Positions 10,613-18,769 of a stretch of 64,000 nucleotides of DNA are shown here, piece by piece. Each line of letters opens with the position of its first letter. The stretch's first letter is position 1. The stretch is from Clostridia bacterium. Lineage in GTDB: Bacteria > Bacillota > Clostridia > Oscillospirales > Acutalibacteraceae. Both the position numbers and the translations under genes were made by a program. Under the pieces are notes generated by a model that worked only from the letters and a program-made list of their open reading frames with translations, was not told the origin of the DNA and searched no databases. The stretch is from NCBI GenBank assembly GCA_017428625.1, contig JAFRQM010000029.1:1-64000 (forward strand). The letters are read 5' to 3'.

Positions 10613-12145
10613 ATGGAGAAAATACTGGTTCTTGATTTCGGCGGCCAATACAATCAACTTATAGCCCGCCGTGTGCGGGAAATGTGTGTTTACGCCGAAA
10701 TAATTCCGTTTAACAAAATAACTGTTGCTGAAATAATCAGCATGGGTTATAAAGGCATAATATTCACGGGCGGTCCGAACAGCGTTTACGATGAAGCTTC
10801 ACCGCATTTTGACAAAGGAATCCTGAATGTCGGCATACCAGTGCTGGGCATCTGTTACGGCTGTCAGCTTATCGCTTATATGGGGGGCGGCGAAATATGC
10901 TCCGCGGGCAGCATCAGTGAATACGGCAAAACACAACTGACAGCAAAAGAAAGCAGGCTCTTCAAAGGCGTCCCGGTAAACAGTGTGTGCTGGATGAGTC
11001 ATACCGACTATGTAAAATCCGCGCCGGCCGGTTTTAAAATAACTGCAATAACCCCTAACTGCCCGTGTGCCTCGATTGCGGATGAAAAAAGAAATATTTA
11101 CGGCGTTCAGTTTCATCCCGAGGTAACCCATACCGAATACGGCGGCATTATTCTGAGTAACTTTGTCAGAGATATCTGCGGTTGTTCCGGCGACTGGACA
11201 ATGGCGGACTTTGTCAATACTTCGGTCGAAAAATTCAAAAAAGAACTTGAGAGCAAAAAAGTGCTGTGCGCCCTTTCGGGCGGAGTTGACTCCTCTGTTG
11301 CCGCAGTGCTTCTGCATAAAGCAATAGGCAGTAACCTTATATGTGTGTTTGTTGACCACGGTCTTCTGCGCAAAGATGAGGGTGATTCCGTGGAACGAGT
11401 TATGAAAAACGAAATGGGGCTCAATCTTATCAGGGTTAATGCACAGGACAGATTCCTCCGAAAACTCACGGGAATTACCGAGCCCGAAAAAAAGAGAAAA
11501 ATCATCGGCACGGAATTTATCCGTGTTTTTGAGGATGTCGCGAAAGAAATCGGCAAAGTTGATGTTCTGGTTCAAGGCACAATTTATCCCGATGTAATTG
11601 AGAGCGGAAAAGGCGACGCGGCGGTTATCAAAAGCCATCATAATGTCGGCGGTTTGCCCGATGTTATTGAGTTTGAAAGCATAGTCGAGCCGCTCAGAAG
11701 TCTTTTTAAGGATGAAGTCAGGGCTGTCGGCAGACAACTCGGCATACCTGAGTTTTTGGTCAACCGTCAGCCGTTTCCGGGTCCCGGACTTGCAATTAGA
11801 ATAATCGGTGAAGTCACAAAAGAGAAACTTGAAATTCTGCGTGAATCCGATGCGATATTCAGAGAGGAGATTTCCGCAGCAGGTCTTGACAAAGAAACAA
11901 ACCAGTATTTTACTGTTCTCACAAACTGTCGCACAGTCGGAGTTATGGGCGACGCGGGCACATACGGTTATACAGTTGCCTTGCGCGCCGTAACAACAGA
12001 TGACTTTATGACGGCTGACTGGTCAAGAATACCTTTTGAAGTTCTTGGCAAAGCGTCAAACCGCATCACAAACGAAGTGCGCTCAATCGGCAGGGTGGTT
12101 TATGACATAACTGCAAAACCGCCTGCAACTGTGGAGTGGGAATGA
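10613..12145 (+). CDS. guaA: GMP synthase (glutamine-hydrolysing)
   Basis: Converts XMP to GMP with glutamine and ATP. Class I amidotransferase domain, residues about 1-190: nucleophile in [15 protein letters not shown] and [14 protein letters not shown]-pyrophosphatase domain with [15 protein letters not shown] and [14 protein letters not shown]-terminal dimerisation domain ending [21 protein letters not shown], the standard GuaA terminus. The ATG at 10613 (510 residues) is preferred over a GTG at 10604 because the GTG is part of the ribosome site GAAAGGTG. It lies in the nitrogen block between gdhA and the second glnA. Confidence 0.97.
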   Translation: MEKILVLDFGGQYNQLIARRVREMCVYAEIIPFNKITVAEIISMGYKGIIFTGGPNSVYDEASPHFDKGILNVGIPVLGICYGCQLIAYMGGGEICSAGSISEYGKTQLTAKESRLFKGVPVNSVCWMSHTDYVKSAPAGFKITAITPNCPCASIADEKRNIYGVQFHPEVTHTEYGGIILSNFVRDICGCSGDWTMADFVNTSVEKFKKELESKKVLCALSGGVDSSVAAVLLHKAIGSNLICVFVDHGLLRKDEGDSVERVMKNEMGLNLIRVNAQDRFLRKLTGITEPEKKRKIIGTEFIRVFEDVAKEIGKVDVLVQGTIYPDVIESGKGDAAVIKSHHNVGGLPDVIEFESIVEPLRSLFKDEVRAVGRQLGIPEFLVNRQPFPGPGLAIRIIGEVTKEKLEILRESDAIFREEISAAGLDKETNQYFTVLTNCRTVGVMGDAGTYGYTVALRAVTTDDFMTADWSRIPFEVLGKASNRITNEVRSIGRVVYDITAKPPATVEWE

Positions 12146-12162
12146 TAAATCATTAAATCTTT

Positions 12163-12207
12163 AACTTCCGAATCCTATAAGAAACGGGTTTCGGAAGTTT
12201 TGTTTTT
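12163..12207 (+). terminator. Intrinsic terminator of guaA
   Basis: AACTTCCGAA (12163-12172) pairs with TTCGGAAGTT (12190-12199), followed by TTGTTTTT. Confidence 0.8.
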
Positions 12208-12280
12208 GCAGTTGAAAAAATATTATTACAATATTTTTCTTTGATAATTATGTTTTTCTTATATTGAATTTGGCAAAAAG

Positions 12281-12309
12281 TTGAATTGATTTATTAATCA
12301 TATTATACT
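12281..12309 (+). promoter_or_regulatory. Sigma-A promoter of the AraC-kinase-esterase operon
   Basis: TTGAAT (12281-12286), 17-base spacer, TATACT (12304-12309), about 50 bases before the GTG start. Confidence 0.7.
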
Positions 12310-12360
12310 GTTATCAGCAGTTTTTCATTATAATCCATAATCAAAGGGTATGGTGATAAT

Positions 12361-13071
12361 GTGAATATCGGTGAGTTAATCAGCATTAAAACGGTCAGCG
12401 ACGATCTTCCTCAGACAAGATATAGCACGGAATTGAAAATCTTTACCTGTGTTCAACTCGGCGATTTTGAAAGGCTGAAGGCTGAAATAGATAAGGTGAA
12501 TGCAACAATCGTTGCGGGAAACATATCGGAAAATCCTGTTACTCAATTCAGATATCTCGCTGTAAGCACTATTACGCTGGCAACTCGATATGCCATTCAG
12601 GGTGGATTAAACGAAAAAGTTGCCTATGATTTTTCAGATAAATTTATTGCCAAGGTTGACCGAATGAACTCCGTTGACGGTATTTTAACATCTCTTGCCT
12701 GTGATATTATTGAACTTACAAAAACAGTCGCTGAAAACAGATTAAAACCCAAACAGTCGCCGCATATTAAAAGGTGTATTTCCTATATAAACGAACATTT
12801 TGATGATAAATTAACAGTAAGAAAACTTGCCGAAATCTGCGGTATTTCACCCGATTACCTGTCACAAATTTTTAAGTTTGAAATGGGTGAAAACCTCAGC
12901 TCTTATATTTTGACAAGAAAATTGGAGTATTCAAAAGAACTGATTGCAAAGGGAATAAGCAATAAAGAAATATGCGAAACACTGAAGTTTTCCTCTCCTT
13001 CCTACTTTGTAACGGCTTTTAAGAACAAATATCATATGACACCAAGCAAGTATAAGTTGATATTAAAGTGA
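12361..13071 (+). CDS. AraC-family transcription regulator
   Basis: 236 residues. The C-terminal about 100 residues carry two helix-turn-helix motifs of the AraC/XylS type (LTVRKLAEICGISPDYLSQIFK and ISNKEICETLKFSSPSYFVTAFKNKYHMTPSKYK). The N-terminal part is helical and resembles the linker region of YesN-like regulators rather than a cupin sugar-binding domain; no receiver or membrane segment is seen. The start is GTG, just after GGTGATAAT. It heads a three-gene operon with an APH-like kinase and an esterase, probably its targets. The effector is unknown. Confidence 0.85.
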   Translation: MNIGELISIKTVSDDLPQTRYSTELKIFTCVQLGDFERLKAEIDKVNATIVAGNISENPVTQFRYLAVSTITLATRYAIQGGLNEKVAYDFSDKFIAKVDRMNSVDGILTSLACDIIELTKTVAENRLKPKQSPHIKRCISYINEHFDDKLTVRKLAEICGISPDYLSQIFKFEMGENLSSYILTRKLEYSKELIAKGISNKEICETLKFSSPSYFVTAFKNKYHMTPSKYKLILK

Positions 13072-13079
13072 GGTTAAAT

Positions 13080-14036
13080 ATGAAACAAAAAGAAATACGA
13101 CCTGTAAGCAAGAAAGAGGCTCAATCTTTTGCGGTAACAGTGCTTGAAATAACTTACAGCGCAAAAGTTAACAGTATAAAGTATATCGGCGGTGGGTCAT
13201 TTGGTTTTGTATATAAGGCTGAAATGGATAAAGAGCCCTTCACCGTTATTATGAAAGCGTGCAGGACTGACGGTCTATGTGAGCGTGAAGCAAGTGAACT
13301 CATTCTGCTCGGTGCCGACAGCCTGATAAAAATACCAAGGGTGTATTTTACTTTTCTTGCAACAACTGAAATACCGATTGATTTCATTGGTATGGAGTTT
13401 GTCCACGGCACAAACTGTTTTACGGATTTTGCAAAACTGCTTAATTCCGGAAAAACAAAAGAGCATTTTGCGGATGAAATCACCACAATCATTCATCATT
13501 GGCACGAGCAGACAAATGATAAATTCGGTTTAATCGGCAACGCTGTTTATGATGAGTGGCTTGATTTTTATCAGCCTTTTGCCCGTGAAATTCTGGATTG
13601 TGCAAAAAGTTTAGAAAAAGACGGCAAACTTGAAAAGAAAGTGCTTGATGCAATGGAACGCGCGTGGTCTGCTTTTGATTATATCTTCAGCGATAAGGTT
13701 GAAACGGCAAGTCTGATTCACGGCGATATGAATGTAATGAACATTATGAGCGATAAACACCTTAAGCCGCTTGCTGTCATTGACCCGCTTGAAAGCAAAT
13801 GGGCAGATAAAGAATATGAACTGTTCCAGCTTCGTAATTTAACGGGGGATAAATTCGGATTATATGATACCTATAAAGCAAAATATCCCGTATCCGATAA
13901 ATGCGATATCAAGACGGCTTTTTATGCGCTTTATCACGAGGTTTACGCCTTTATTATATCGGGAACGAAGTTAAACTTTATTCTTGTGCCGCTTGTTAAG
14001 AGAATGAACAGGGAGTTGAACAAATGCAATCTTTAA
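13080..14036 (+). CDS. APH/choline-kinase-like phosphotransferase
   Basis: Protein-kinase-like small-molecule phosphotransferase of the aminoglycoside phosphotransferase or fructosamine kinase group. Gly-rich loop YIGGGSFGFVYKAEM near residue 28-42, Brenner motif LIHGDMNVMNIM and the metal-binding AVIDPLESKWADKEYE. The ATG at 13080 follows GTGAGGT and gives 318 residues; an in-frame GTG at 13068 overlaps the previous stop. The substrate is not predictable; antibiotic modification is possible but not supported by any specific motif. It overlaps the downstream esterase by 13 bases. Confidence 0.75.
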   Translation: MKQKEIRPVSKKEAQSFAVTVLEITYSAKVNSIKYIGGGSFGFVYKAEMDKEPFTVIMKACRTDGLCEREASELILLGADSLIKIPRVYFTFLATTEIPIDFIGMEFVHGTNCFTDFAKLLNSGKTKEHFADEITTIIHHWHEQTNDKFGLIGNAVYDEWLDFYQPFAREILDCAKSLEKDGKLEKKVLDAMERAWSAFDYIFSDKVETASLIHGDMNVMNIMSDKHLKPLAVIDPLESKWADKEYELFQLRNLTGDKFGLYDTYKAKYPVSDKCDIKTAFYALYHEVYAFIISGTKLNFILVPLVKRMNRELNKCNL

Positions 14037-14944
14037 GCGGAAAGATTGTAAGCGCCTTGCTCTGTGCCGTTTTTCATTCTCCGCTGATAAACAATTCCGA
14101 ATTATCCGATAATGCCGGGAAGAAAACAAAGAAATACAAATCACATTATAAGCCGTCAAATGAATTTAATTATTCCGTTTATAATCTGAACGGTGTTAAG
14201 TATGAATATCTCAAACCGAAGCAAAAAGGCAACAACAAGGTTGTGTTATTGCTGCACGGCGGCAGTTATAAAGTGCCTCTGATTGATATGTATCGCCGCC
14301 TTGCCGAAAAGATAAGCAGAACGCTTAATTACTGTGCGGTTTATAATCTTGATTACCGGACTTTTCCCGAATACAAATATCCGGCGCAAATTGAAGATAC
14401 GTTTGCACTGTTTCAGGAAATGCAGCGGCAGTGTATTGAAGCGAAAGATATTGTTTTTATCGGCGACAGTGCAGGTGCAAATCTTGCACTTGCATCAACG
14501 CTTTATATGCGTGATAAAGGTGTGGAATTACCTTCTGCGATTGTTTGCTTTTCCTTATGGGGAGATGCTGCCAATTCAGGCGAGTCCGTTGAAGAAAACT
14601 GCTATCGTGACCCTTTCGGTGGAATCTCAAGACGAAAAAAGGCAGAAGATAATCGGGATTATTTGCACCGTATATCTGCTTTTGCAAAAGAACTTGACAG
14701 AAGCAGTCCGTATGTATCGCCGAGTTTTGCCGATTTTACAGGCTTTCCTCCCGTAACACTGATATGCGGCGAAGCTGAGATGGATAGAAGCGCTAATGAG
14801 CTGGCTTTCGATAATATGAAGAAAGCCGGCGTTGACGCTGAACTTCATATGTTTGACGGAATGTTTCACGATTTTCAGTTAGTTCCGTTTTTTCCCGAAA
14901 CAAAAAGAGCATATCGGATAATGAAAAAAAGAATTATTAAATGA
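14024..14944 (+). CDS. Alpha/beta hydrolase esterase (HSL-like)
   Basis: 306 residues of the hormone-sensitive-lipase/carboxylesterase group. Oxyanion hole HGGSY (near 78-82), nucleophile elbow GDSAGANLAL (Ser near 149), an acid after LICGEAEMDRS and catalytic His in GMFHDFQL. A short hydrophobic N-terminus (KIVSALLCAVFHS) could be a weak membrane anchor. It is translationally coupled to the kinase gene upstream. Substrate unknown. Confidence 0.8.
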   Translation: MQSLSGKIVSALLCAVFHSPLINNSELSDNAGKKTKKYKSHYKPSNEFNYSVYNLNGVKYEYLKPKQKGNNKVVLLLHGGSYKVPLIDMYRRLAEKISRTLNYCAVYNLDYRTFPEYKYPAQIEDTFALFQEMQRQCIEAKDIVFIGDSAGANLALASTLYMRDKGVELPSAIVCFSLWGDAANSGESVEENCYRDPFGGISRRKKAEDNRDYLHRISAFAKELDRSSPYVSPSFADFTGFPPVTLICGEAEMDRSANELAFDNMKKAGVDAELHMFDGMFHDFQLVPFFPETKRAYRIMKKRIIK

Positions 14945-15121
14945 GCATTCAAAAACCGGCTTTTCAACAGAAGCAATGATTTCCCGTTGTGACCAATCAT
15001 TTTAACACCCTGAAATGTTATGTGATAGTGGATAATTGTTGTTATATTGCACAAAAAGAAAAACCGCTTTTACTGCAGAATAAACATATGTTCCGAAATT
15101 CCTCAAATTGCAAAAATACAG

Positions 15122-15150
15122 TTGACATAAAAAAACACAGGGCGTAAAAT
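15122..15150 (+). promoter_or_regulatory. Sigma-A promoter of the small ORF-glnA2 unit
   Basis: TTGACA (15122-15127), 17-base spacer, TAAAAT (15145-15150). It is part of a 345-base gene-free stretch (14945-15289); 14945-15121 shows nothing else I can name. A second, weaker candidate promoter is TTGACG (15191-15196), 18 bases, TATAAC (15215-15220). Confidence 0.8.
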
Positions 15151-15160
15151 AAAGATACAC

Positions 15161-15202
15161 AAGGCAAAGGCGTCTTTGAGTTCCGGCTCATTGACGCTTT
15201 TT
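15161..15202 (+). terminator. glnA2 leader terminator 1 with overlapping AAAGGC hexaloop (putative ANTAR attenuator)
   Basis: AAAGGCGTC (15166-15174) pairs with GACGCTTTT (15193-15201) in a 9-bp terminator stem. The competing hairpin AAGGC-AAAGGC-GTCTT (15161-15176) again displays a six-base loop with A1 and G4. It starts within about 10 bases of the predicted transcription start, as at glnA and asnB. A nested hairpin TGAG-TTCCGG-CTCA lies inside the terminator loop. Confidence 0.75.
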
Positions 15203-15232
15203 AATTTATTATATTATAACATTTCAGTAAGC

Positions 15233-15274
15233 AACGGCGCTTTTCCCGAAAGGGGAGAGCGCCGTTATTTTTTT
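15233..15274 (+). terminator. glnA2 leader terminator 2
   Basis: AACGGCGCTTTTCCC-GAAA-GGGGAGAGCGCCGTT is a strong stem with one mismatch, followed by ATTTTTTT. It sits directly before the ribosome site of the 53-residue ORF, so a second termination checkpoint precedes the genes. No hexaloop of the A1/G4 type is seen here. Confidence 0.8.
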
Positions 15275-15289
15275 AAGGAGGTCTGAATT

Positions 15290-15451
15290 ATGAACAACGG
15301 CTGTTTTGACAATTCCGATGAGGTTTATTTCTATATGGATGAACCTCAGGTAAAGCAGATTGACTGTGAAGAACTTGAAAAAGAGCACGGCGATGAAGAT
15401 CCTGTCAATTGTGATGAAGTCTATTGTCTTAATGTTACATCATGGGACTGA
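15290..15451 (+). CDS. 53-residue acidic Cys-containing small protein ahead of glnA2
   Basis: ATG at 15290 with a near-perfect AAGGAGG 8 bases upstream, ending TGA 15449-15451. The 53-residue product has 16 Asp/Glu against 2 Lys, four Cys (5, 26, 41, 46), no hydrophobic segment and a C-terminal TSWD. I do not recognise the family. It lies between two leader terminators and glnA2 (40-base gap), so it shares the glutamine synthetase transcript. A role as a GS-interacting inhibitory or regulatory peptide, or as a leader ORF, is inference only. The Cys spacing could bind metal or sense redox. Confidence 0.7.
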   Translation: MNNGCFDNSDEVYFYMDEPQVKQIDCEELEKEHGDEDPVNCDEVYCLNVTSWD

Positions 15452-15491
15452 AAACAATTTAATAACAAATCATTATACGGAGGAAATAACA

Positions 15492-16835
15492 ATGAATAAA
15501 ATCACAAAAGAAGAAATACTTAAAAGCGCGGTTGAAAACAATGTTGAGTTTATCCGTTTGCAGTTTACCGACCTGTTCGGTATTATGAAAAACATTGCAG
15601 TAACTGTTTCACAACTTGAAAAGGCGCTTGACAATGACTGTATGTTTGACGGTTCGTCAATCGACGGCTTTGCAAGAATAGATGAAAGCGATATGTATCT
15701 TCATCCCGACCTTGATTCCTGGGCTATAGTTCCTTGGAGAAAACATCACGAAATGCAAACGGGCAGACTTATCTGCTCGGCATATAAAGCCGACAACAAA
15801 ACGCCCTTTGACGGTGACCCCAGAAACATTTTCAAAAGAGTAATAGATGAGGCGGCTGCCGAAGGCTACGGTTTCAATGTAGGTCCCGAGTGCGAGTTTT
15901 TTCTTTTCAAACTTGACGAGAAAGGCAAGCCCACACTCGAAACGGGTGATGAGGCAGGTTATTTTGACCTCAACCCCATCGATCACGGCGAAAACTGCCG
16001 CAGGGATATATGTCTCGCGCTTGAAAAAATGGGCTACACAATCGAGGCATCACACCACGAGGTTGCCGAAGGCCAGCACGAGATTGATTTCCAGTTCGGT
16101 GACGGTCTGACTACAGCAGACAGGGTTATGACTTTCAAACATGTTGTTAAAACATATGCAACAAAGCACGGTCTGCACGCTACATTTATGCCCAAACCTA
16201 TTTACGGTATAAACGGCAGCGGTATGCATACAAATATGAGCCTTTATGACATCAAAACCGGCAAAAACATCTTTGATGATCCCGACGGTGAACTCGGTCT
16301 TTCAAAAGAAGCTTATTCATTTATTGCCGGCATTATGGATCACATAAAAGGTATGGCGGTGTTCTCAAACCCGACCGTCAACTCATACAAAAGGCTTGTT
16401 CCCGGTTATGAAGCTCCGAGTTACCTTGTATGGAGCACTTCAAATCGCTCCTGCCTCGTCAGAATCCCGGCGAGCAGAGGCAAAGGCACCCGTGTTGAAC
16501 TGCGCTGCCCCGATCCGACCTGCAACCCCTACCTTGAAATGGCGCTTTGCCTTGCCGCAGGCCTTGACGGCATAAAGAGAGGGCTTGTTCCGAAACCCGC
16601 ATATGACAAGAATGTGTTTGTTCTTTCAGATGAAGAGCTCGCGAAAGAAGGCATCGAATGTCTGCCCGGCACTCTTGAAGAGGCAATAAAAGAAGCAGAA
16701 AAAGACCCGTTCATCAAAAACGTTATCGGTGAACAGGCGTTTGACAACTATATAATGGGTAAGAAAGCCGAATGGGATGATTACAGAACAAAAGTCAGTC
16801 AGTGGGAAATAGACAGATATATGATTAACTATTGA
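15492..16835 (+). CDS. glnA: Glutamine synthetase type I
   Basis: 447 residues, the common Firmicutes GSI length. The ATG at 15492 follows GGAGG and gives [24 protein letters not shown]; 44 extra codons upstream in the same frame would overlap the small ORF and are rejected. Motifs: [42 protein letters not shown] and [20 protein letters not shown]. It shares the 'FIRLxFxDxFG' N-terminus with the shorter glnA at 7262 but keeps the longer C-terminal region. Transcribed behind two leader terminators with the small acidic ORF. It precedes the ammonium transporter gene. Confidence 0.96.
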   Translation: MNKITKEEILKSAVENNVEFIRLQFTDLFGIMKNIAVTVSQLEKALDNDCMFDGSSIDGFARIDESDMYLHPDLDSWAIVPWRKHHEMQTGRLICSAYKADNKTPFDGDPRNIFKRVIDEAAAEGYGFNVGPECEFFLFKLDEKGKPTLETGDEAGYFDLNPIDHGENCRRDICLALEKMGYTIEASHHEVAEGQHEIDFQFGDGLTTADRVMTFKHVVKTYATKHGLHATFMPKPIYGINGSGMHTNMSLYDIKTGKNIFDDPDGELGLSKEAYSFIAGIMDHIKGMAVFSNPTVNSYKRLVPGYEAPSYLVWSTSNRSCLVRIPASRGKGTRVELRCPDPTCNPYLEMALCLAAGLDGIKRGLVPKPAYDKNVFVLSDEELAKEGIECLPGTLEEAIKEAEKDPFIKNVIGEQAFDNYIMGKKAEWDDYRTKVSQWEIDRYMINY

Positions 16836-16854
16836 TTTATTTTTACGGTAATAT

Positions 16855-16890
16855 GCGGGCGGAGATTCCGTCTCTGCCCGCTGTGCTTTT
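16855..16890 (+). terminator. Intrinsic terminator of glnA2 (weak T tract)
   Basis: GCGGGC (16855-16860) and GCCCGC (16876-16881) with an inner GAGA/TCTC pairing, followed by TGTGCTTTTATTT. Read-through into amt is plausible because the T tract is interrupted. Confidence 0.6.
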
Positions 16891-16906
16891 ATTTCAACAG
16901 AAAGAA

Positions 16907-16925
16907 CTCATACCCTGCGTATGAG
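16907..16925 (+). promoter_or_regulatory. Hairpin covering the amt ribosome binding site
   Basis: CTCATAC-CCTGC-GTATGAG is a perfect 7-bp stem. Its right arm contains part of the only good ribosome site (GAGGG, 16923-16927) for the ATG at 16936, so translation of amt could be limited by this fold. Confidence 0.45.
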
Positions 16926-16935
16926 GGTAACAGTT

Positions 16936-18690
16936 ATGAACAGTTCACTTTTATCCGCTGTTGAAAGCAGCGTTTTCGGAGTATGGTTTTTAATCGGTGC
17001 CGCTTTGGTGTTCTTTATGCAGTGCGGCTTCGCAATGGTTGAGAGCGGATTCACAAGGGCAAAAAATGCCGGAAATATTATAATGAAAAACCTTATGGAT
17101 TTTTGTATCGGCGCCGTTATGTTTATTCTGCTCGGTTTCGGTTTGATGATGGGCGAGGAACAACTCGGCGGTTTTATAGGGTTGCCGACGCTCGGCGTTT
17201 TTACCGACTACGCTCATTTTGACTGGTCAAATTTCGTTTTCAACCTCGTCTTCTGTGCCACTGCCGCTACAATAGTTTCGGGCGCTATGGCGGAGAGAAC
17301 AAAATTTTCAGCCTACTGCATTTATTCTGCGGTTATTTCAGCGATCATCTATCCCGTTGAGGCAGGCTGGATCTGGAACGGTAACGGCTGGCTTGCTAAA
17401 CTCGGATTTCACGATTTTGCCGGTTCAACTGCAATTCATATGGTCGGCGGCATAGCCGCATTTATCGGCGCGGCTATTCTCGGTCCCCGCATAGGTAAAT
17501 ATAAAATAGATAAAGAGACAGGCAAAAAAATTCCCAAAGCAATTCCCGGCCACAACCTGACGGTAGGTGCACTCGGTGTGTTTATTCTCTGGTTTGGCTG
17601 GTATGGCTTCAACGGAGCTGCTGCGACAAATACCGATATGCTCGCGTCAATCTTCGTTACAACAACACTTGCCCCCTCAGTTGCCACGGTTGTAACAATG
17701 ATATTCACCTGGATAAAAGACGGCAAGCCTGATGTTTCAATGAGCCTGAACGCTTCGCTCGCGGGTCTTGTTGCGATTACCGCACCCTGCGACTGCACAG
17801 ATGCACTTGGCTCAATAATAATCGGTGCCTTTTCGGGGATTCTTGTTGTTGTTGCCGTTGAGGTAATTGATAAAAAACTACATGTTGACGACCCGGTAGG
17901 TGCCTGCGCTGTTCATCTCGCAAACGGAATCTGGGGCACATTCGCAGTAGGTCTTTTTTCCACAGGCGCAAACGGAGTGGGAAAAGGTCTTTTCTATGGT
18001 GGCGGTTATCATCAGCTTGGTATTCAGGCACTCGGTTTCACCTGCGTTGCTTCTTGGACCGTAGTGACAATGCTGATTGTTTTCAATCTCATCAAAAAAA
18101 TTCACGGTCTCAGAGTTACAGAGGAAGAGGAAATCAAAGGTCTTGACGCCACCGAGCACAACCTTCCCTCCGCTTATGCCGATTTTATGCCGGCTATGGC
18201 GCTTGCCACATCCGCTTCAATGAAAGCGGTGCTTCCCGACGCCAAAGATGTTACTCCTCTTGCCCCCGCTCAGCCTGTCGAAACCGCTGTTCCGGTGGAA
18301 TCGTATATCGCAAGCAAAAAACCGCGCCTTACAAAAATTGTTATGGTATTTAATCCCGCGCGGTTTGAAGCGGTCAAAGATGCGATGAATGAAATCGGAG
18401 TAACAGGAATGACCGTAACAAATGTTATGGGCTGCGGCACGCAGAAAGGCCATAACATCAGGAAATACAGAGGTGTTGAGATAGAGGAGATGAATCTCAA
18501 CCCGAAGATGAAACTCGAAATGGTCGTCTCTGCCGTTCCTGTTTCAGATGTTGTGGAAGCAGCGCGCAGAGTGCTTTACACAGGCAATATAGGTGACGGC
18601 AAAATTTTCATCTATGAAGTTGATGATGTTGTCAAAGTCCGCACCGGCGAGCGCGGTTACGACGCTCTGCAGGGTGAGGACGATATATAA
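16936..18690 (+). CDS. amt: Ammonium transporter Amt fused to a PII signalling domain
   Basis: 584 residues from the ATG at 16936 (GAGGG 8 bases before it). Residues about 1-400 are an Amt/Rh channel with many membrane segments and typical blocks: FFMQCGFAMVESGFTRAKN, GWIWNGNGW, FAGSTAIHMVGG, FGWYGFNGAA. A linker of about 60 residues leads to a C-terminal PII (GlnB/GlnK) domain: TKIVMVFNPARFEAVKDAM, GCGTQKGHN..YRGVEIEEMNLNPK T-loop, TGNIGDGKIFIYEVDDVVKVRTGERG. The Tyr that is uridylylated in enterobacterial PII is Ile here (RGVEI instead of RGAEY). No stand-alone PII gene is seen nearby. It likely couples channel gating to ATP/ADP and 2-oxoglutarate. Confidence 0.95.
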   Translation: MNSSLLSAVESSVFGVWFLIGAALVFFMQCGFAMVESGFTRAKNAGNIIMKNLMDFCIGAVMFILLGFGLMMGEEQLGGFIGLPTLGVFTDYAHFDWSNFVFNLVFCATAATIVSGAMAERTKFSAYCIYSAVISAIIYPVEAGWIWNGNGWLAKLGFHDFAGSTAIHMVGGIAAFIGAAILGPRIGKYKIDKETGKKIPKAIPGHNLTVGALGVFILWFGWYGFNGAAATNTDMLASIFVTTTLAPSVATVVTMIFTWIKDGKPDVSMSLNASLAGLVAITAPCDCTDALGSIIIGAFSGILVVVAVEVIDKKLHVDDPVGACAVHLANGIWGTFAVGLFSTGANGVGKGLFYGGGYHQLGIQALGFTCVASWTVVTMLIVFNLIKKIHGLRVTEEEEIKGLDATEHNLPSAYADFMPAMALATSASMKAVLPDAKDVTPLAPAQPVETAVPVESYIASKKPRLTKIVMVFNPARFEAVKDAMNEIGVTGMTVTNVMGCGTQKGHNIRKYRGVEIEEMNLNPKMKLEMVVSAVPVSDVVEAARRVLYTGNIGDGKIFIYEVDDVVKVRTGERGYDALQGEDDI

Positions 18691-18712
18691 AAACAAAAAA
18701 TATGGCGGAAAA

Positions 18713-18749
18713 GGGCAGTTTAACAACTGCCCGTAATCTGCTTTATAAT
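18713..18749 (+). promoter_or_regulatory. Palindrome and candidate promoter ahead of the glutamate synthase operon
   Basis: GGGCAGTT-TAAC-AACTGCCC (18713-18732) is a perfect inverted repeat without a T tract. A candidate promoter TTAACA (18720-18725), 18 bases, TATAAT (18744-18749) overlaps it, so the palindrome may be an operator over the -35 box. It could alternatively be a weak amt terminator. Confidence 0.5.
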
Positions 18750-18769
18750 AATGCAAAGGAAGACAGGTT

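Noticed and set aside
13080..14036. Aminoglycoside resistance phosphotransferase
   Set aside because: Only the general APH/choline-kinase fold motifs are visible; nothing specific to a drug-modifying subfamily, and the operon context is not a resistance cassette.
15360..15491. 44-codon N-terminal extension of the second glutamine synthetase
   Set aside because: The extra codons overlap the 53-residue ORF in another frame, begin without a ribosome site, and the GSI family N-terminus fits the ATG at 15492 with GGAGG upstream.
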